From NCBI GenBank assembly GCA_963558075.1, contig CAUWFN010000034.1, positions 1 to 21,643 on the forward strand: a DNA stretch of 21,643 bases. The letters run 5' to 3'. Positions within the stretch are counted from its first letter, which is position 1, and the number at the start of each line of letters is the position of its first letter. Below are positions 1 through 7,884 of this stretch, piece after piece. The position numbers were made by a program, and so were the translations under genes. The notes beneath the pieces were generated by a model. The model did not search any database. It saw nothing but the letters and a program-made list of their open reading frames with translations, and was not told where the DNA came from. This DNA is from CALHKP01 sp963558075 (GTDB lineage Bacteria; Bacillota; Clostridia; Peptostreptococcales; Anaerovoracaceae).

Positions 1-1483
1 CGTGCACGTACCTCTTCACTGATTTTTCTCGGGACAGGAGGCATACCGTCTCCACATGCTTTGTGTGTGGGAACATATCTACTGGGGTTGCCTCTTCAAA
101 TATATAACCTCTCTCTGTTAAGAATTTGATGTCACGGCTCATTGTTGCGGGATCACAAGATACATATACGATTTTCTCTGGTGCAATTTCTGCAACTGCA
201 TCTAGAAGTGCTTTATCGCATCCTGCTCTTGGCGGGTCAAGGAACACTACGTCTGCTGTTTTGATTCTTAAGTCTGCATCAACCTTATCTGCATCAGGAC
301 CTTTGCCCATAAGCTTTGGCAGCTCGACCTCCGCCCTGCCGCACACATATCGTGCATTCACGATCCCGTTAATCACAGCATTTCGGTTCGCGTCAAGCAC
401 GGCGCCCTTCACAGCCTCAATACCGATAACACGTCCGGCGCCAGCGGCAGCTGCGCAAAGTCCTATAGTCCCTACACCACAGTAGAGGTCGAGCACCGTT
501 TCCTCGCCCGTGATGTCCGCATACTCGATAGCCTTAGCATACAGCTTCTCAGTCTGCTCGGGATTAACCTGATAAAATGCAAGAGGCGAAATCTCAAAAT
601 TAAGTCCGAAAGCCTCATCCCTAATAACCGGCTTTCCGGCCAGAGTAATGTTCTCTTCTCCGAAGAGTTCATTTGATTTGCCTTTGTTAACATTTAGCAC
701 AACACTTTCAAGACTGTAGTACATGCCATTTTCATCAGGTGGCAAATTATATATTGCATCATCAAGCATAGCCACAAGCTTCTGTCCGTTTGGAATACCT
801 TTACCATTTATAACCAAAACGACCATAACCTCACCGGTACCAAAAGCAGTTTTTACCACCATCTGACGCATAAGACCCTTCTCCCATTTTGGATCATAGG
901 CTGTAATATTATCCTCCTCCATGAAACGTCTCACAGCATCAGCTGCCGCCATGGCAGGAACAGACTGAAGAAAGCAGTCCTGGCAATCTATTACATCGTG
1001 GGACTTAGGTGCATAAAAACCGATTTTCGGACTGTCTAAATTTTCGACAATACCGCCCTTTCTAGTGATAATGCCACCTGTCCAGATTGGCATAGTTGCT
1101 TTGTTTCTGTATCTGTCAATGTTATAGGCACCTACGATTTCATTTACCTTTGGATTTTCTAGCTCCGCAATACGCTCTAGTCTATCTCTTACATGCTTTT
1201 CCTTTATTAGGAGCTGACCCTCATATGAAATATTTCCATAAGTGCAGCCTCCGCACAAATTCATATACGGACATTCATTTTCTATTCTGTACGGAGACGG
1301 CTCCACAATTCTTTCAATCTGTGCAAAAGCATATCTCTTTTTAACCTTTGTTATCTTTGCCTCTACTACATCTCCAAAAACGGCGTCCTTTACGAAAATC
1401 GCAAGGCCGTTACTTCTTCCCAGACCTCTTCCTTCCTCTGTCTGGTCTTCTATTTTTATCTGAACGATCTGACCCTTTTCCAT
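1..1483 (-). CDS. rlmD: 23S rRNA (uracil-5)-methyltransferase, RlmD/TrmA family (3' end cut by window)
   Basis: Transfers a methyl group from S-adenosylmethionine to C5 of a uridine in 23S rRNA. About 494 residues are visible and no stop is reached, so the C-terminus lies outside the window. Residues 1-60 form a TRAM-like RNA-binding domain. An iron-sulphur motif CPYMNLCGGC gives Cys71, 77 and 80, with Cys167 as the likely fourth ligand. The methyltransferase part has FYQVNPEQ, the SAM loop LDLYCGVGTIG, DPPRAGC, and the catalytic-cysteine motif SCDPATMSRD. The ATG at 1483 has a GGAAAAGG ribosome-binding site. No usable later start would keep the TRAM domain, so the 74-base overlap with the helicase gene upstream looks real. 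It is the last visible gene of the yhdT-panF-helicase-rlmD string. An RlmCD-type dual-site enzyme cannot be excluded. Confidence 0.93.
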   Translation of the reverse strand, partial: MEKGQIVQIKIEDQTEEGRGLGRSNGLAIFVKDAVFGDVVEAKITKVKKRYAFAQIERIVEPSPYRIENECPYMNLCGGCTYGNISYEGQLLIKEKHVRDRLERIAELENPKVNEIVGAYNIDRYRNKATMPIWTGGIITRKGGIVENLDSPKIGFYAPKSHDVIDCQDCFLQSVPAMAAADAVRRFMEEDNITAYDPKWEKGLMRQMVVKTAFGTGEVMVVLVINGKGIPNGQKLVAMLDDAIYNLPPDENGMYYSLESVVLNVNKGKSNELFGEENITLAGKPVIRDEAFGLNFEISPLAFYQVNPEQTEKLYAKAIEYADITGEETVLDLYCGVGTIGLCAAAAGAGRVIGIEAVKGAVLDANRNAVINGIVNARYVCGRAEVELPKLMGKGPDADKVDADLRIKTADVVFLDPPRAGCDKALLDAVAEIAPEKIVYVSCDPATMSRDIKFLTERGYIFEEATPVDMFPHTKHVETVCLLSREKSVKRYVH

Positions 1484-2972
1484 GTGATTCCTTTTCCTCT
1501 CTGCTCTTTCTCGCTTTGTCACTATATTTATCGTGCTTTATTCTCGACGGTGACGCTGAGCGCTTTTTTGATTTTTTATCTTTCTTTCCCTGTCTGCCGC
1601 TATTTTTACTCTCGCCAGACTTTTCCTTCTTCTTTGCCTTTTCGCCTTTCTTCGAATCAGAATGCTTCTTCTGCTTAGGCGCCTGCTCGATTTCTCCAAG
1701 CTGACTTCTAAGAAGAGCTCCAGCTACCTGAAGTGGATCAAGCTTTTCCTCAAGACATACCTGATACACAATCTTCATAAACGGCTCAAGATTCATATCT
1801 TTGCAAAAATCTAAAGAATCGTTTACCTTTCTGACTGACTTCATATGCAGCGCGCTTTCTGCTGTAGGCATGTTTCTTTCACGAATTCTTGTATGGCAAT
1901 ACTCCTCTAGAGATTCAATCTTGTATTTTTCTCTAGGTGTGATCAAAGAAATTGCTCTGCCACTTTTTCCGGCTCTTCCAGTTCTTCCAATTCTATGAAC
2001 ATAATACTCCATGTCCTGAGGCATATCATAGTTAAAAACGATATCAACATCATCGACATCTATTCCTCTTGCAGCAACATCTGTTGCAAGGAGAAGCTCT
2101 AGACTTCCCTGTCTGAACAGGTTCATTACTCTATCTCTCTGATGCTGCGAAAGATCTCCATGAAGAGCCTCTGCAGAATATCCTTTTCCCTTTAGCATCA
2201 GCGTAAGCTCATCAACCTTTCTCTTCGTATTACAGAATATTAGAGCTCTCTTCGGAGCCATTGTATCTATCAATCTACAAATAGACTTGTCCTTTTCTCT
2301 GCCCTTTACCATGTAATACATCTGTCTGATATCAGGCACTGTCATTTCTTCCTGCTGAACTGCGATATACTCAGCATCGTGCTGATAATTGTCAGTAATT
2401 TCTCTGATTTCATCAGCCATTGTCGCCGAAAACAAAGCTGTCTGAACATCATGATCTATATTGTCACAGACAAATTCTATGTCTTCTCTAAATCCCATGT
2501 TCAGCATTTCATCTGCCTCATCAAGAACTAATACCTTGAGGTTATCAAGAGAAAGCGTCTTTCTTCTCATATGGTCCATAACACGTCCTGGTGTTCCTAC
2601 AATTACATTTACGCCTTTTTTCAGACGTCTAAACTGTCTTTCAATATCAGTTCCTCCGTACACAGCTAAAGCCTCTACTCCAGGAACATATTTTGACATC
2701 TTTGATAGCTCTTCTGCAGCCTGAAGGGCAAGCTCTCTTGTGGGACACAGAACAAGACCCTGAACACTTTTGTCCTTTCCGTTAATTCTCTCAATCATCG
2801 GAATTCCAAAAGCTGCGGTTTTTCCTGTTCCTGTTCTTGCAATTCCAAGAACGTCCCTGCCTTCAAGAAGAACTGGAATAGCCTGCTCCTGTATAGGAGT
2901 CATCTCTTCAAATCCCATCTCCGCAAGGCTCTTTTTTGTTTTTTCATTTATCGAAAAATCTTCAAATCTCAT
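1410..2972 (-). CDS. DEAD-box ATP-dependent RNA helicase (CshA/DeaD type)
   Basis: Unwinds RNA duplexes using ATP, probably in ribosome assembly or mRNA turnover. Counting from the ATG at 2972 (520 residues): a Q motif near 3-28 (FEDF, then TPIQ), ARTGTGKT at 45-52, PTREL at 77-81, TPGR at 127-130, DEAD at 151-154, SAT at 182-184 and HRIGRTGR at 326-333. From about residue 430 there is a very basic Lys/Ser/Arg-rich, low-complexity tail, a common RNA-binding extension in cold-shock-type helicases. A longer reading from TTG at 3005 adds 11 residues and overlaps panF. The ATG was preferred because MRFEDF is where family members usually begin and a purine-rich stretch precedes it. The gene lies 25 bases after panF. 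Its last 74 bases also encode the start of rlmD in another frame. Confidence 0.95.
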   Translation of the reverse strand: MRFEDFSINEKTKKSLAEMGFEEMTPIQEQAIPVLLEGRDVLGIARTGTGKTAAFGIPMIERINGKDKSVQGLVLCPTRELALQAAEELSKMSKYVPGVEALAVYGGTDIERQFRRLKKGVNVIVGTPGRVMDHMRRKTLSLDNLKVLVLDEADEMLNMGFREDIEFVCDNIDHDVQTALFSATMADEIREITDNYQHDAEYIAVQQEEMTVPDIRQMYYMVKGREKDKSICRLIDTMAPKRALIFCNTKRKVDELTLMLKGKGYSAEALHGDLSQHQRDRVMNLFRQGSLELLLATDVAARGIDVDDVDIVFNYDMPQDMEYYVHRIGRTGRAGKSGRAISLITPREKYKIESLEEYCHTRIRERNMPTAESALHMKSVRKVNDSLDFCKDMNLEPFMKIVYQVCLEEKLDPLQVAGALLRSQLGEIEQAPKQKKHSDSKKGEKAKKKEKSGESKNSGRQGKKDKKSKKRSASPSRIKHDKYSDKARKSREEKESHGKGSDRSDKNRRPDRGRKRSGKK

Positions 2973-2997
2973 ATAATATTTTTTCTCTCTTTCTTTT

Positions 2998-4479
2998 TTA
3001 CTCAAAAAATGTATTCAGAGTCTCTTCTCTGCTAGGTTTCCCAGCAAAGACTCCAATGACAAATAGCACGAGGGCTACTGCCATTCCAATCAGAATCTGA
3101 TGTACATTCATTATTTTCACTCCCATAATCATGCTCACGCAGTAACATGCAGTTCCTCCTGCCATCGACAAAAGAGCACCAGCTTTGTTCGCTCTTTTCC
3201 AGAACATTCCAAGCACAAATACAAGACAAAATGCGCTTTCAAGTCCTCCAAAGGCAAACATGTTTATCTTCCAGATTACATCAGGCGGATTAATAGAAAC
3301 AGCAAAGATTAAAAGTCCAAGAATCAGCGTAGTAAACTGACTTAGATTCTTTGTTAATTTCTCTGAGCATGGTATTTTTTTCTTCTGCTTTTCGTGAATA
3401 TAAACATCTTTTACTATTGATGATGTGGCGGTTAAAAGCAGTGATGAAATCGTAGAAATTGAAGCTGCGATAGGCCCGATAATCGTAATTCCCGCAACAA
3501 GAGGTGAGAGGGATTTTACAATTGCAAGAGGCATAATATTATCTACGCTTCCGCCATAGGATGAAATATCCTCTGTAAGAACTGCCTTTGACATAATACC
3601 GATAAAGTTCATTCCTATATTCATAGCCCCAATTACAATAGTTCCTATTATAATTGCACGATGCAGCGATTTCGTATCTTTGTAGCTTAGGCATCGTACA
3701 ACTGACTGAGGAAGACCAATAGTAAATATTCCAACTAGCATCCACTGTGAAATATACAGGGAAACCGGCATGTCTCCTCCAGAGAATGGCTCAAGCATTT
3801 TCGGATTTGTCTTTGCTAGATTATCCATAATCTCTGCATATCCGCCCCCGCTTTTTAGAATTCCCACAAGTAGAACTCCCATGCCTACAAGCATTGCGAC
3901 TGCACATAGGGCATCAGTTACAGCAACGCCTTTGAAGCCTCCAACTGTAGTGTAAATAACAACAACAAGGCCAAACACCACAAGGCCTGTAACATATGAA
4001 TAGCCTGTAACAGCCTCAAACAGCTTTGCTCCGCCTACAAACTGTGCAACCATCGTTGCAGAAAAAAACAGGACAATTATTGCAGCAGACAGATTCGCAA
4101 GTGCATCTGACTCATATCTTGCCCTGATCACATCGATTACTGTAACAGCATCTATTTTTCTTGATACGATTGCCATCTTTTTTCCAAGCACGCCAAGCAC
4201 AAGAAACAGTGCTGTAACTTGCACAACGGACATATAAATCCATCCAAATCCTATATTCCAAGCCTGGCCTGGACCACCAACAAAAGAACTTACAGAACTG
4301 TATGTTGCAACAGTTGTCATTGCAAGAACAAAACCTCCAAGGCTTCTTGAACCTATAAAATATTCTGTTAGAAAACCTGTATTTTCTTTTTTTGATGCGC
4401 TTCTAAGATATATACTTACAGCAAGCATAGCAATCATAAATATGAATACAGGCATAAGTGTCATTATATTACCATTCAT
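2998..4479 (-). CDS. panF: Sodium/pantothenate symporter
   Basis: A membrane transporter of the sodium:solute symporter (SSF) family, 493 residues against about 483 in E. coli PanF. The protein is almost wholly hydrophobic, with about 13 predicted membrane segments. Family-typical stretches include the TYSSVSSFVGGPGQAW region near residues 60-75 and the Ser/Thr-rich AASISTISSLLLTATSSIV segment near 340-360, which in SSF proteins contributes to sodium binding. Pantothenate as substrate is inferred mainly from the YhdT-like gene one base upstream, the same pair as yhdT-panF in enterobacteria. The ATG at 4479 follows the yhdT stop after a single base, so translation is probably coupled, helped by a G-rich stretch. 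Another SSF substrate remains possible. Confidence 0.85.
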   Translation of the reverse strand: MNGNIMTLMPVFIFMIAMLAVSIYLRSASKKENTGFLTEYFIGSRSLGGFVLAMTTVATYSSVSSFVGGPGQAWNIGFGWIYMSVVQVTALFLVLGVLGKKMAIVSRKIDAVTVIDVIRARYESDALANLSAAIIVLFFSATMVAQFVGGAKLFEAVTGYSYVTGLVVFGLVVVIYTTVGGFKGVAVTDALCAVAMLVGMGVLLVGILKSGGGYAEIMDNLAKTNPKMLEPFSGGDMPVSLYISQWMLVGIFTIGLPQSVVRCLSYKDTKSLHRAIIIGTIVIGAMNIGMNFIGIMSKAVLTEDISSYGGSVDNIMPLAIVKSLSPLVAGITIIGPIAASISTISSLLLTATSSIVKDVYIHEKQKKKIPCSEKLTKNLSQFTTLILGLLIFAVSINPPDVIWKINMFAFGGLESAFCLVFVLGMFWKRANKAGALLSMAGGTACYCVSMIMGVKIMNVHQILIGMAVALVLFVIGVFAGKPSREETLNTFFE

Positions 4480-4480
4480 G

Positions 4481-4771
4481 CTACATAACCCCCTTGTCTA
4501 TATTCACCTCCGAAATTTCCTTAGCTTCAGTCTCCTCATCAAGGGAAAAATCTTTGAAAACTATTTTTACAACTAAAGCTACAAGTATTACAGAAAAAAT
4601 CCATGTGCCTAAGCACCCTGTTATAATCCATAGCGGTGTATGATATATCACTATATCAAGCTTGCTTATTCCAAGACCTGATACAGCCCAAAACACTATG
4701 ATTGCAATAAGCGACCAAAGGCATGCCAGAGCTTCTTTTTTTATCTGTCTGTATTTCTCGCGATTACTCAT
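4481..4771 (-). CDS. yhdT: YhdT family small membrane protein (DUF997), PanF partner
   Basis: A 96-residue protein with two hydrophobic membrane segments, about residues 16-37 and 46-72, and a charged acidic C-terminus. Its N-terminus has the pattern of DUF997/YhdT proteins: a basic REKYRQIKKEA stretch leading straight into the first segment. In enterobacteria this family is encoded directly before panF, as here. Its biochemical role is not established; an accessory or stabilising role for PanF is inference. The ATG at 4771 has a strong GGAGG ribosome-binding site seven bases or so upstream, and a perfect TATAAT lies at 4804-4809. It is the first gene of the yhdT-panF-helicase-rlmD unit. Confidence 0.85.
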   Translation of the reverse strand: MSNREKYRQIKKEALACLWSLIAIIVFWAVSGLGISKLDIVIYHTPLWIITGCLGTWIFSVILVALVVKIVFKDFSLDEETEAKEISEVNIDKGVM

Positions 4772-4792
4772 TTATTTCCTCCAAAACCCCTT

Positions 4793-4822
4793 TTGAAATA
4801 TAAATTATACGTAGTCTTTAAT
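4793..4822 (+). promoter_or_regulatory. Candidate plus-strand promoter for a small RNA
   Basis: TTGAAA (4793-4798) and TTTAAT (4817-4822) each match the sigma-A consensus at five of six positions and are 18 bases apart. Transcription would start near 4829. It faces away from and overlaps the yhdT promoter. Support comes from the plus-strand terminator downstream and the absence of any plus-strand protein gene. Such matches occur by chance in A+T-rich DNA. Confidence 0.35.
4804..4809 (-). promoter_or_regulatory. Probable -10 box of the yhdT-panF operon
   Basis: A perfect TATAAT on the minus strand, giving a leader of roughly 27 bases with the GGAGG site inside it. No good -35 hexamer lies 16-18 bases upstream, so the promoter may be weak or activated. 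It sits inside the promoter-like region of the candidate plus-strand RNA. Confidence 0.5.
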
Positions 4823-4828
4823 TTCATA

Positions 4829-5050
4829 TGGCTCTGACAGGCCGGAATGCAACTCCCGGAACATCGCCTGTTTTCGGATATGCATTCCGCTCATCTTATT
4901 TTAGAAACCATCCTTTTACCGTTTCCGCTGCGAAAAAACGACATACAAAATGCAGCTTTAACGTGACGTAATCTCATTTTTCAGGGTCTTACCTGCCGAA
5001 CATGCAATAAGCCTCCCAAAGCCACTGAAATAATTCAGTGGCTTTTATTT
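4829..5050 (+). ncRNA. Candidate structured small RNA of unknown family
   Basis: The 390-base space between yhdT and dltX carries no convincing protein gene but is rich in plus-strand RNA structure. GGCTCTGA (4830-4837) can pair with TCAGGGTC (4981-4988), closing a domain that holds three hairpins. The first is strong: a nine-pair stem 4843-4851/4881-4889 with an inner stem 4856-4863/4869-4877. The second is GAAAC/GTTTC (4904-4908/4921-4925) and the third GCTGCG/TGCAGC (4927-4932/4951-4956). An intrinsic terminator follows at 5021-5050. I compared it by eye with 6S, SRP, tmRNA, T-box and common riboswitches and did not recognise it. No plus-strand gene lies downstream, so it would be a free-standing RNA. 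Expression is inferred, not shown. Confidence 0.4.
5021..5050 (+). terminator. Intrinsic terminator on the plus strand
   Basis: A perfect nine-pair stem (GCCACTGAA at 5021-5029 with TTCAGTGGC at 5034-5042, loop ATAA) followed by TTTTATTTT. On the minus strand only TTT follows the stem, so it favours plus-strand transcripts. It is the main evidence for a plus-strand transcript here. Confidence 0.7.
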
Positions 5051-5096
5051 TAACATGAAAACATAAGCTTTGTAAAAATATATCTTCAAAAAAACG

Positions 5097-5125
5097 AAAA
5101 AAAGCCGCATCTTTTGCGATGCGGC
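5097..5125 (-). terminator. Intrinsic terminator of the dlt operon
   Basis: An eight-pair G+C-rich stem (arms 5104-5111 and 5118-5125, six-base loop) followed on the minus strand by seven Ts and more T-rich sequence. It lies about 36 bases after the dltX stop and supports dltX as the last gene of the operon. Confidence 0.85.
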
Positions 5126-5161
5126 GCCGTTTCTAGTTTTTAAATGCTAAATATTTCTATC

Positions 5162-5323
5162 CTAAAACTCTGCATATGTAAATTCAGGAGTTCCTGCCAT
5201 GCCTGCGAATATCAAATATAGATATACAGCCATCATGATTACGAAAAATGTACCTGTCTTGAGCAGGAAATCTCTAGTTATTATTGTCTTTGTTCTCTGT
5301 AAAAAACCTGTAAGCTTCTTCAT
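5162..5323 (-). CDS. dltX: DltX, small membrane protein of the D-alanylation pathway
   Basis: A 53-residue protein with a basic N-terminus, one membrane segment (about residues 24-41, TGTFFVIMMAVYLYLIFAG) and a C-terminal end TPEFTYAEF. This resembles the conserved aromatic and acidic C-terminus of DltX (PF12459, formerly DUF3687), which ends in a form like FIYNEF. DltX is needed for D-alanine transfer to teichoic acids along with DltB and DltD. The ATG at 5323 follows an in-frame TAA directly, so it is the first possible start. It lies 50 bases inside dltD in the +1 frame. No strong ribosome-binding site is visible, so translation is probably coupled to dltD. In the Bacilli I know, dltX precedes dltA; here it ends the operon. 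It falls below common ORF length cut-offs and is easily missed. Confidence 0.9.
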   Translation of the reverse strand: MKKLTGFLQRTKTIITRDFLLKTGTFFVIMMAVYLYLIFAGMAGTPEFTYAEF

Positions 5324-6464
5324 TTATTCTCGTCCATCCTTTCCCAGCTGGGTGGAATGCATCTTCCAAAAACCCTTCTGTGTAATCCTCATCATAAAAA
5401 CTTACTAGCTGAGCTCCATATCCTTTTATTGTTTCCTCAATCTGTCCTGGAAGCTTTGATCTTGCATCAGATGTGAACCCCGTATAGTCATACCAATATC
5501 CGTTTACAGGAAGAAGTATTAGCTGGCACTCAAGCCCCTCTTCCTTGCATATTTCAAGGAAAAGCTTAAGATCGCCGTACTCTGGAGAATCGCTCCAGTA
5601 TTCTCTATCTTTCATGGCATCCTTTTGATCAGCCATAACCGGTTTAAATCTCAGTTTATATATGCTATCCTTCATGTGAAACGGATTGTTTCCTGTCTTT
5701 TTTGCAAAGCTTTCATCGGCTTCCCTTGCAAGACTATCCCAATCTGGAGTTTTTCCATCTATTTTGCTTTTATATTTCTCGTAGCTATCTTTTCCTCCGA
5801 CCTTCCATGCAGAATTTACAGTAACGCTTTCCTTTTCGTTTATAAATGCCGATCTCGTAGAAAAATAGAATCTATCAACAAAGCTTTTGCGTCCGTCAAT
5901 AAATAGCTTGTTATACCGTTCTACATTTGCCTGCATATTAGGATCGTTTACAAGGAGGGATTCGACCCTCTCTGAAATCTTCTTCTTTAGATTATCCGAA
6001 AGATCAGGATTTTTTAAAAGCTCCATGTACTGGCTCTCAGAAAATCTTACTGCAAAAGCATCTTTTTTTACGCCTTCTTTATCAAACCATGCCGGCGAAA
6101 GAATCAGCGTAACCTTCTTTGTTTTTAAATCCGGCGCTACAGAGCCAAGGGTTATCGCATGGGAAAGGCACTGGTTATATGCTGCTCCCACACACATTAC
6201 ATCAAGGTCTGCCTTTCTGAAAATCTTTGTAGGATGATATTTTGTCTTGCGCCCGTGCTGAAATTCAGAAGATCCGAGCATCAGATATGAATCCTCGTGC
6301 AGATTTTTTGATATTGCGCTATAAGAAAGATCTTTGTATGGATTAATCCAAGTGCCGAAGCCTCTTGAGCCGGTATCAAGGCTTCCGGATATCCCAATAT
6401 GTATTCCCGCTGCAGTTGCAACAAACAGAGCTAGCGCCGTAAAAAATGCCGCTATCTTTCTCAT
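5274..6464 (-). CDS. dltD: D-alanine transfer protein DltD
   Basis: An SGNH-like hydrolase anchored outside the membrane that acts in the late step of D-alanylation of teichoic acids. It has 396 residues. Residues 5-27 are a single N-terminal hydrophobic anchor with no lipobox seen. LMLGSSEFQHG at 61-71 carries the nucleophilic serine (Ser65 or Ser66), followed by CVGAAYNQCLSHA. The catalytic Asp-His pair is likely the EDAFHP motif near the C-terminus (about residues 367-372). The start is one base after the dltC stop. The stop lies inside dltX. Length is close to that of other DltD proteins (about 390-430). Confidence 0.95.
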   Translation of the reverse strand: MRKIAAFFTALALFVATAAGIHIGISGSLDTGSRGFGTWINPYKDLSYSAISKNLHEDSYLMLGSSEFQHGRKTKYHPTKIFRKADLDVMCVGAAYNQCLSHAITLGSVAPDLKTKKVTLILSPAWFDKEGVKKDAFAVRFSESQYMELLKNPDLSDNLKKKISERVESLLVNDPNMQANVERYNKLFIDGRKSFVDRFYFSTRSAFINEKESVTVNSAWKVGGKDSYEKYKSKIDGKTPDWDSLAREADESFAKKTGNNPFHMKDSIYKLRFKPVMADQKDAMKDREYWSDSPEYGDLKLFLEICKEEGLECQLILLPVNGYWYDYTGFTSDARSKLPGQIEETIKGYGAQLVSFYDEDYTEGFLEDAFHPAGKGWTRINEEAYRFFTENKDNNN

Positions 6465-6465
6465 T

Positions 6466-6699
6466 TTAATTCAATCTCGCTTTTACCTGTTCAATAATTT
6501 TTGCCGGCGTATCCATTTCCTCTCTTGTAAATTCCGAAGGTGACATTACAATTCCAAAAGCCTCTTCTATCATTACAAGAATTTCCGTGTAGTCTAGAGA
6601 ATCTATAAGGTCCTCATCCAGAAGATTTATATCCAGGTTTTCCCTTACAATTTCATCACCGCAAACTTCTTCTAAAATGTCTAATACTTTCTCTTCCAT
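6466..6699 (-). CDS. dltC: D-alanyl carrier protein DltC
   Basis: A 77-residue acyl-carrier-like protein that carries D-alanine as a thioester on a phosphopantetheine arm. The attachment site is Ser34 in DLIDSLDYTEI, the usual DSL motif at the start of helix II. The protein is acidic, as expected for a carrier, and matches the usual 78-80 residue family length. It has a very strong ribosome-binding site, AGGAGG, before the ATG at 6699, suiting a protein needed in excess over DltA. It lies 27 bases after dltB and one base before dltD. Confidence 0.96.
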   Translation of the reverse strand: MEEKVLDILEEVCGDEIVRENLDINLLDEDLIDSLDYTEILVMIEEAFGIVMSPSEFTREEMDTPAKIIEQVKARLN

Positions 6700-6726
6700 C
6701 TCAATACCTCCTGAGTAAATAATTAC

Positions 6727-7884
6727 TTATAATCCTATAACCTCTGTAAATCTTCCAGAGAAGATAAAGAATCCAAACATTGCAAGGTTTAGCGTTATAA
6801 ACCAGCTTATGCGCCTATACCAGGCCTTTTTCTTGTTCTTCTTATGGAATTTTGATTTCTTTTGATATATTTCTGTAAGCGCAAGGAGCACTCCGTGATA
6901 AACGCCGTACATTATGTAGTAAATATCAAGACCATGCCATATTCCCATGACACTCATATTTATCATAAATCCGATTGAGGCTCCCATAAGCTTGTTTTTG
7001 AACCACTTTCCTTTGATTGCTCTCATCATAAAGCGTGAGAAAATGAAATCTCTGAACCAGTATGATAGGCTCATATGCCATCTGTCCCAGAAGTCTTTCA
7101 TGTCTGTGCTTAGGAATGGTTTATTGAAATTCTCCGGTGATTTTATGCCAAGCATATAGCTGACTCCAATTGCCATAAGGCTGTAGCCTGCAAAATCAAA
7201 GAATAGATAAAATCCATAGCTATACATATAAAGTACGTTATTCCACCAGTGATCTCCAGTTCCAAGCCACACGATTCCCTGATACCATGCCGATGCCAGT
7301 ACAAATTTATAAAGCATACCAAGACATACTTTGTAAAGACCGCTTCCGACCATATCAAGATATTCATCTTTTGGAATCACTCTAGTAAAATCCTCATGAA
7401 ATCTTCTGCTTCTGTCGATAGGTCCAGACGACAGAGCCGGAAAGAATATCAGAAAATATATAAACTCAAATCCTTTAACTTCTTTTATGAGTCCATCGTA
7501 AATCTCAATAATCACCTGGGCACTCTTGAATGTCATATATGACAGTCCCATGAATGCGAATATGCTGTGTCCCCCAAAAGCTGAAACTTTCCATACTATA
7601 AGCGGCATAAGTGAAAGAATAAGCACAAGCCAGTAGACTTTTGCATTTCTTCCGTATTTTCTATAAAGCCGCAGAAACACCTGCACAAGCACATATTCAT
7701 ATATGCAGTACAGCACAAGATTAATTATCGCAACAGGTTTTCCTCCCATTACCATCCATATGAAAAATATGCTAACTGCAAATCCATAGTATTTAAGGTT
7801 TTTTTCAAATATACCAAGCACCGCGGCCGGTATCATCAAAGCAGCTACCCAAGCGAAAAAGTAAAAATCTCCAAATAATGTCAC
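6727..7884 (-). CDS. dltB: DltB, MBOAT-family D-alanyl transferase
   Basis: A membrane-bound O-acyltransferase that takes D-alanine from DltC and moves it towards the outer face of the membrane. It has 385 residues and many membrane segments. The MBOAT signature is visible: DRWHMSLSYWFRDFIF at 267-282 and MGIWHGL at 313-319, where His317 is the predicted catalytic histidine. FFDFAGYSLMAIG (228-240) is also typical. The start is GTG at 7884. It overlaps the dltA stop in GTGA, so translation is coupled; no nearby ATG would keep the N-terminal segment. Confidence 0.95.
   Translation of the reverse strand: MTLFGDFYFFAWVAALMIPAAVLGIFEKNLKYYGFAVSIFFIWMVMGGKPVAIINLVLYCIYEYVLVQVFLRLYRKYGRNAKVYWLVLILSLMPLIVWKVSAFGGHSIFAFMGLSYMTFKSAQVIIEIYDGLIKEVKGFEFIYFLIFFPALSSGPIDRSRRFHEDFTRVIPKDEYLDMVGSGLYKVCLGMLYKFVLASAWYQGIVWLGTGDHWWNNVLYMYSYGFYLFFDFAGYSLMAIGVSYMLGIKSPENFNKPFLSTDMKDFWDRWHMSLSYWFRDFIFSRFMMRAIKGKWFKNKLMGASIGFMINMSVMGIWHGLDIYYIMYGVYHGVLLALTEIYQKKSKFHKKNKKKAWYRRISWFITLNLAMFGFFIFSGRFTEVIGL

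Noticed and set aside
472..693. A 73-codon minus-strand open frame near the left edge
   Set aside because: It lies out of frame within rlmD, whose motifs are intact across the region.
2973..3005. TTG start 11 codons upstream for the helicase
   Set aside because: It adds only basic residues, overlaps panF, and has a worse ribosome-binding site than the ATG at 2972; not fully excluded.
4981..4997. Cobalamin-riboswitch-like B12 box (TCAGGG followed by ACCTGCC) on the plus strand
   Set aside because: The conserved core upstream (GGTG, AAATCC, CCCGC, CTGTAA) is not present in order, the spacing within the box is wrong, and no plus-strand gene follows.
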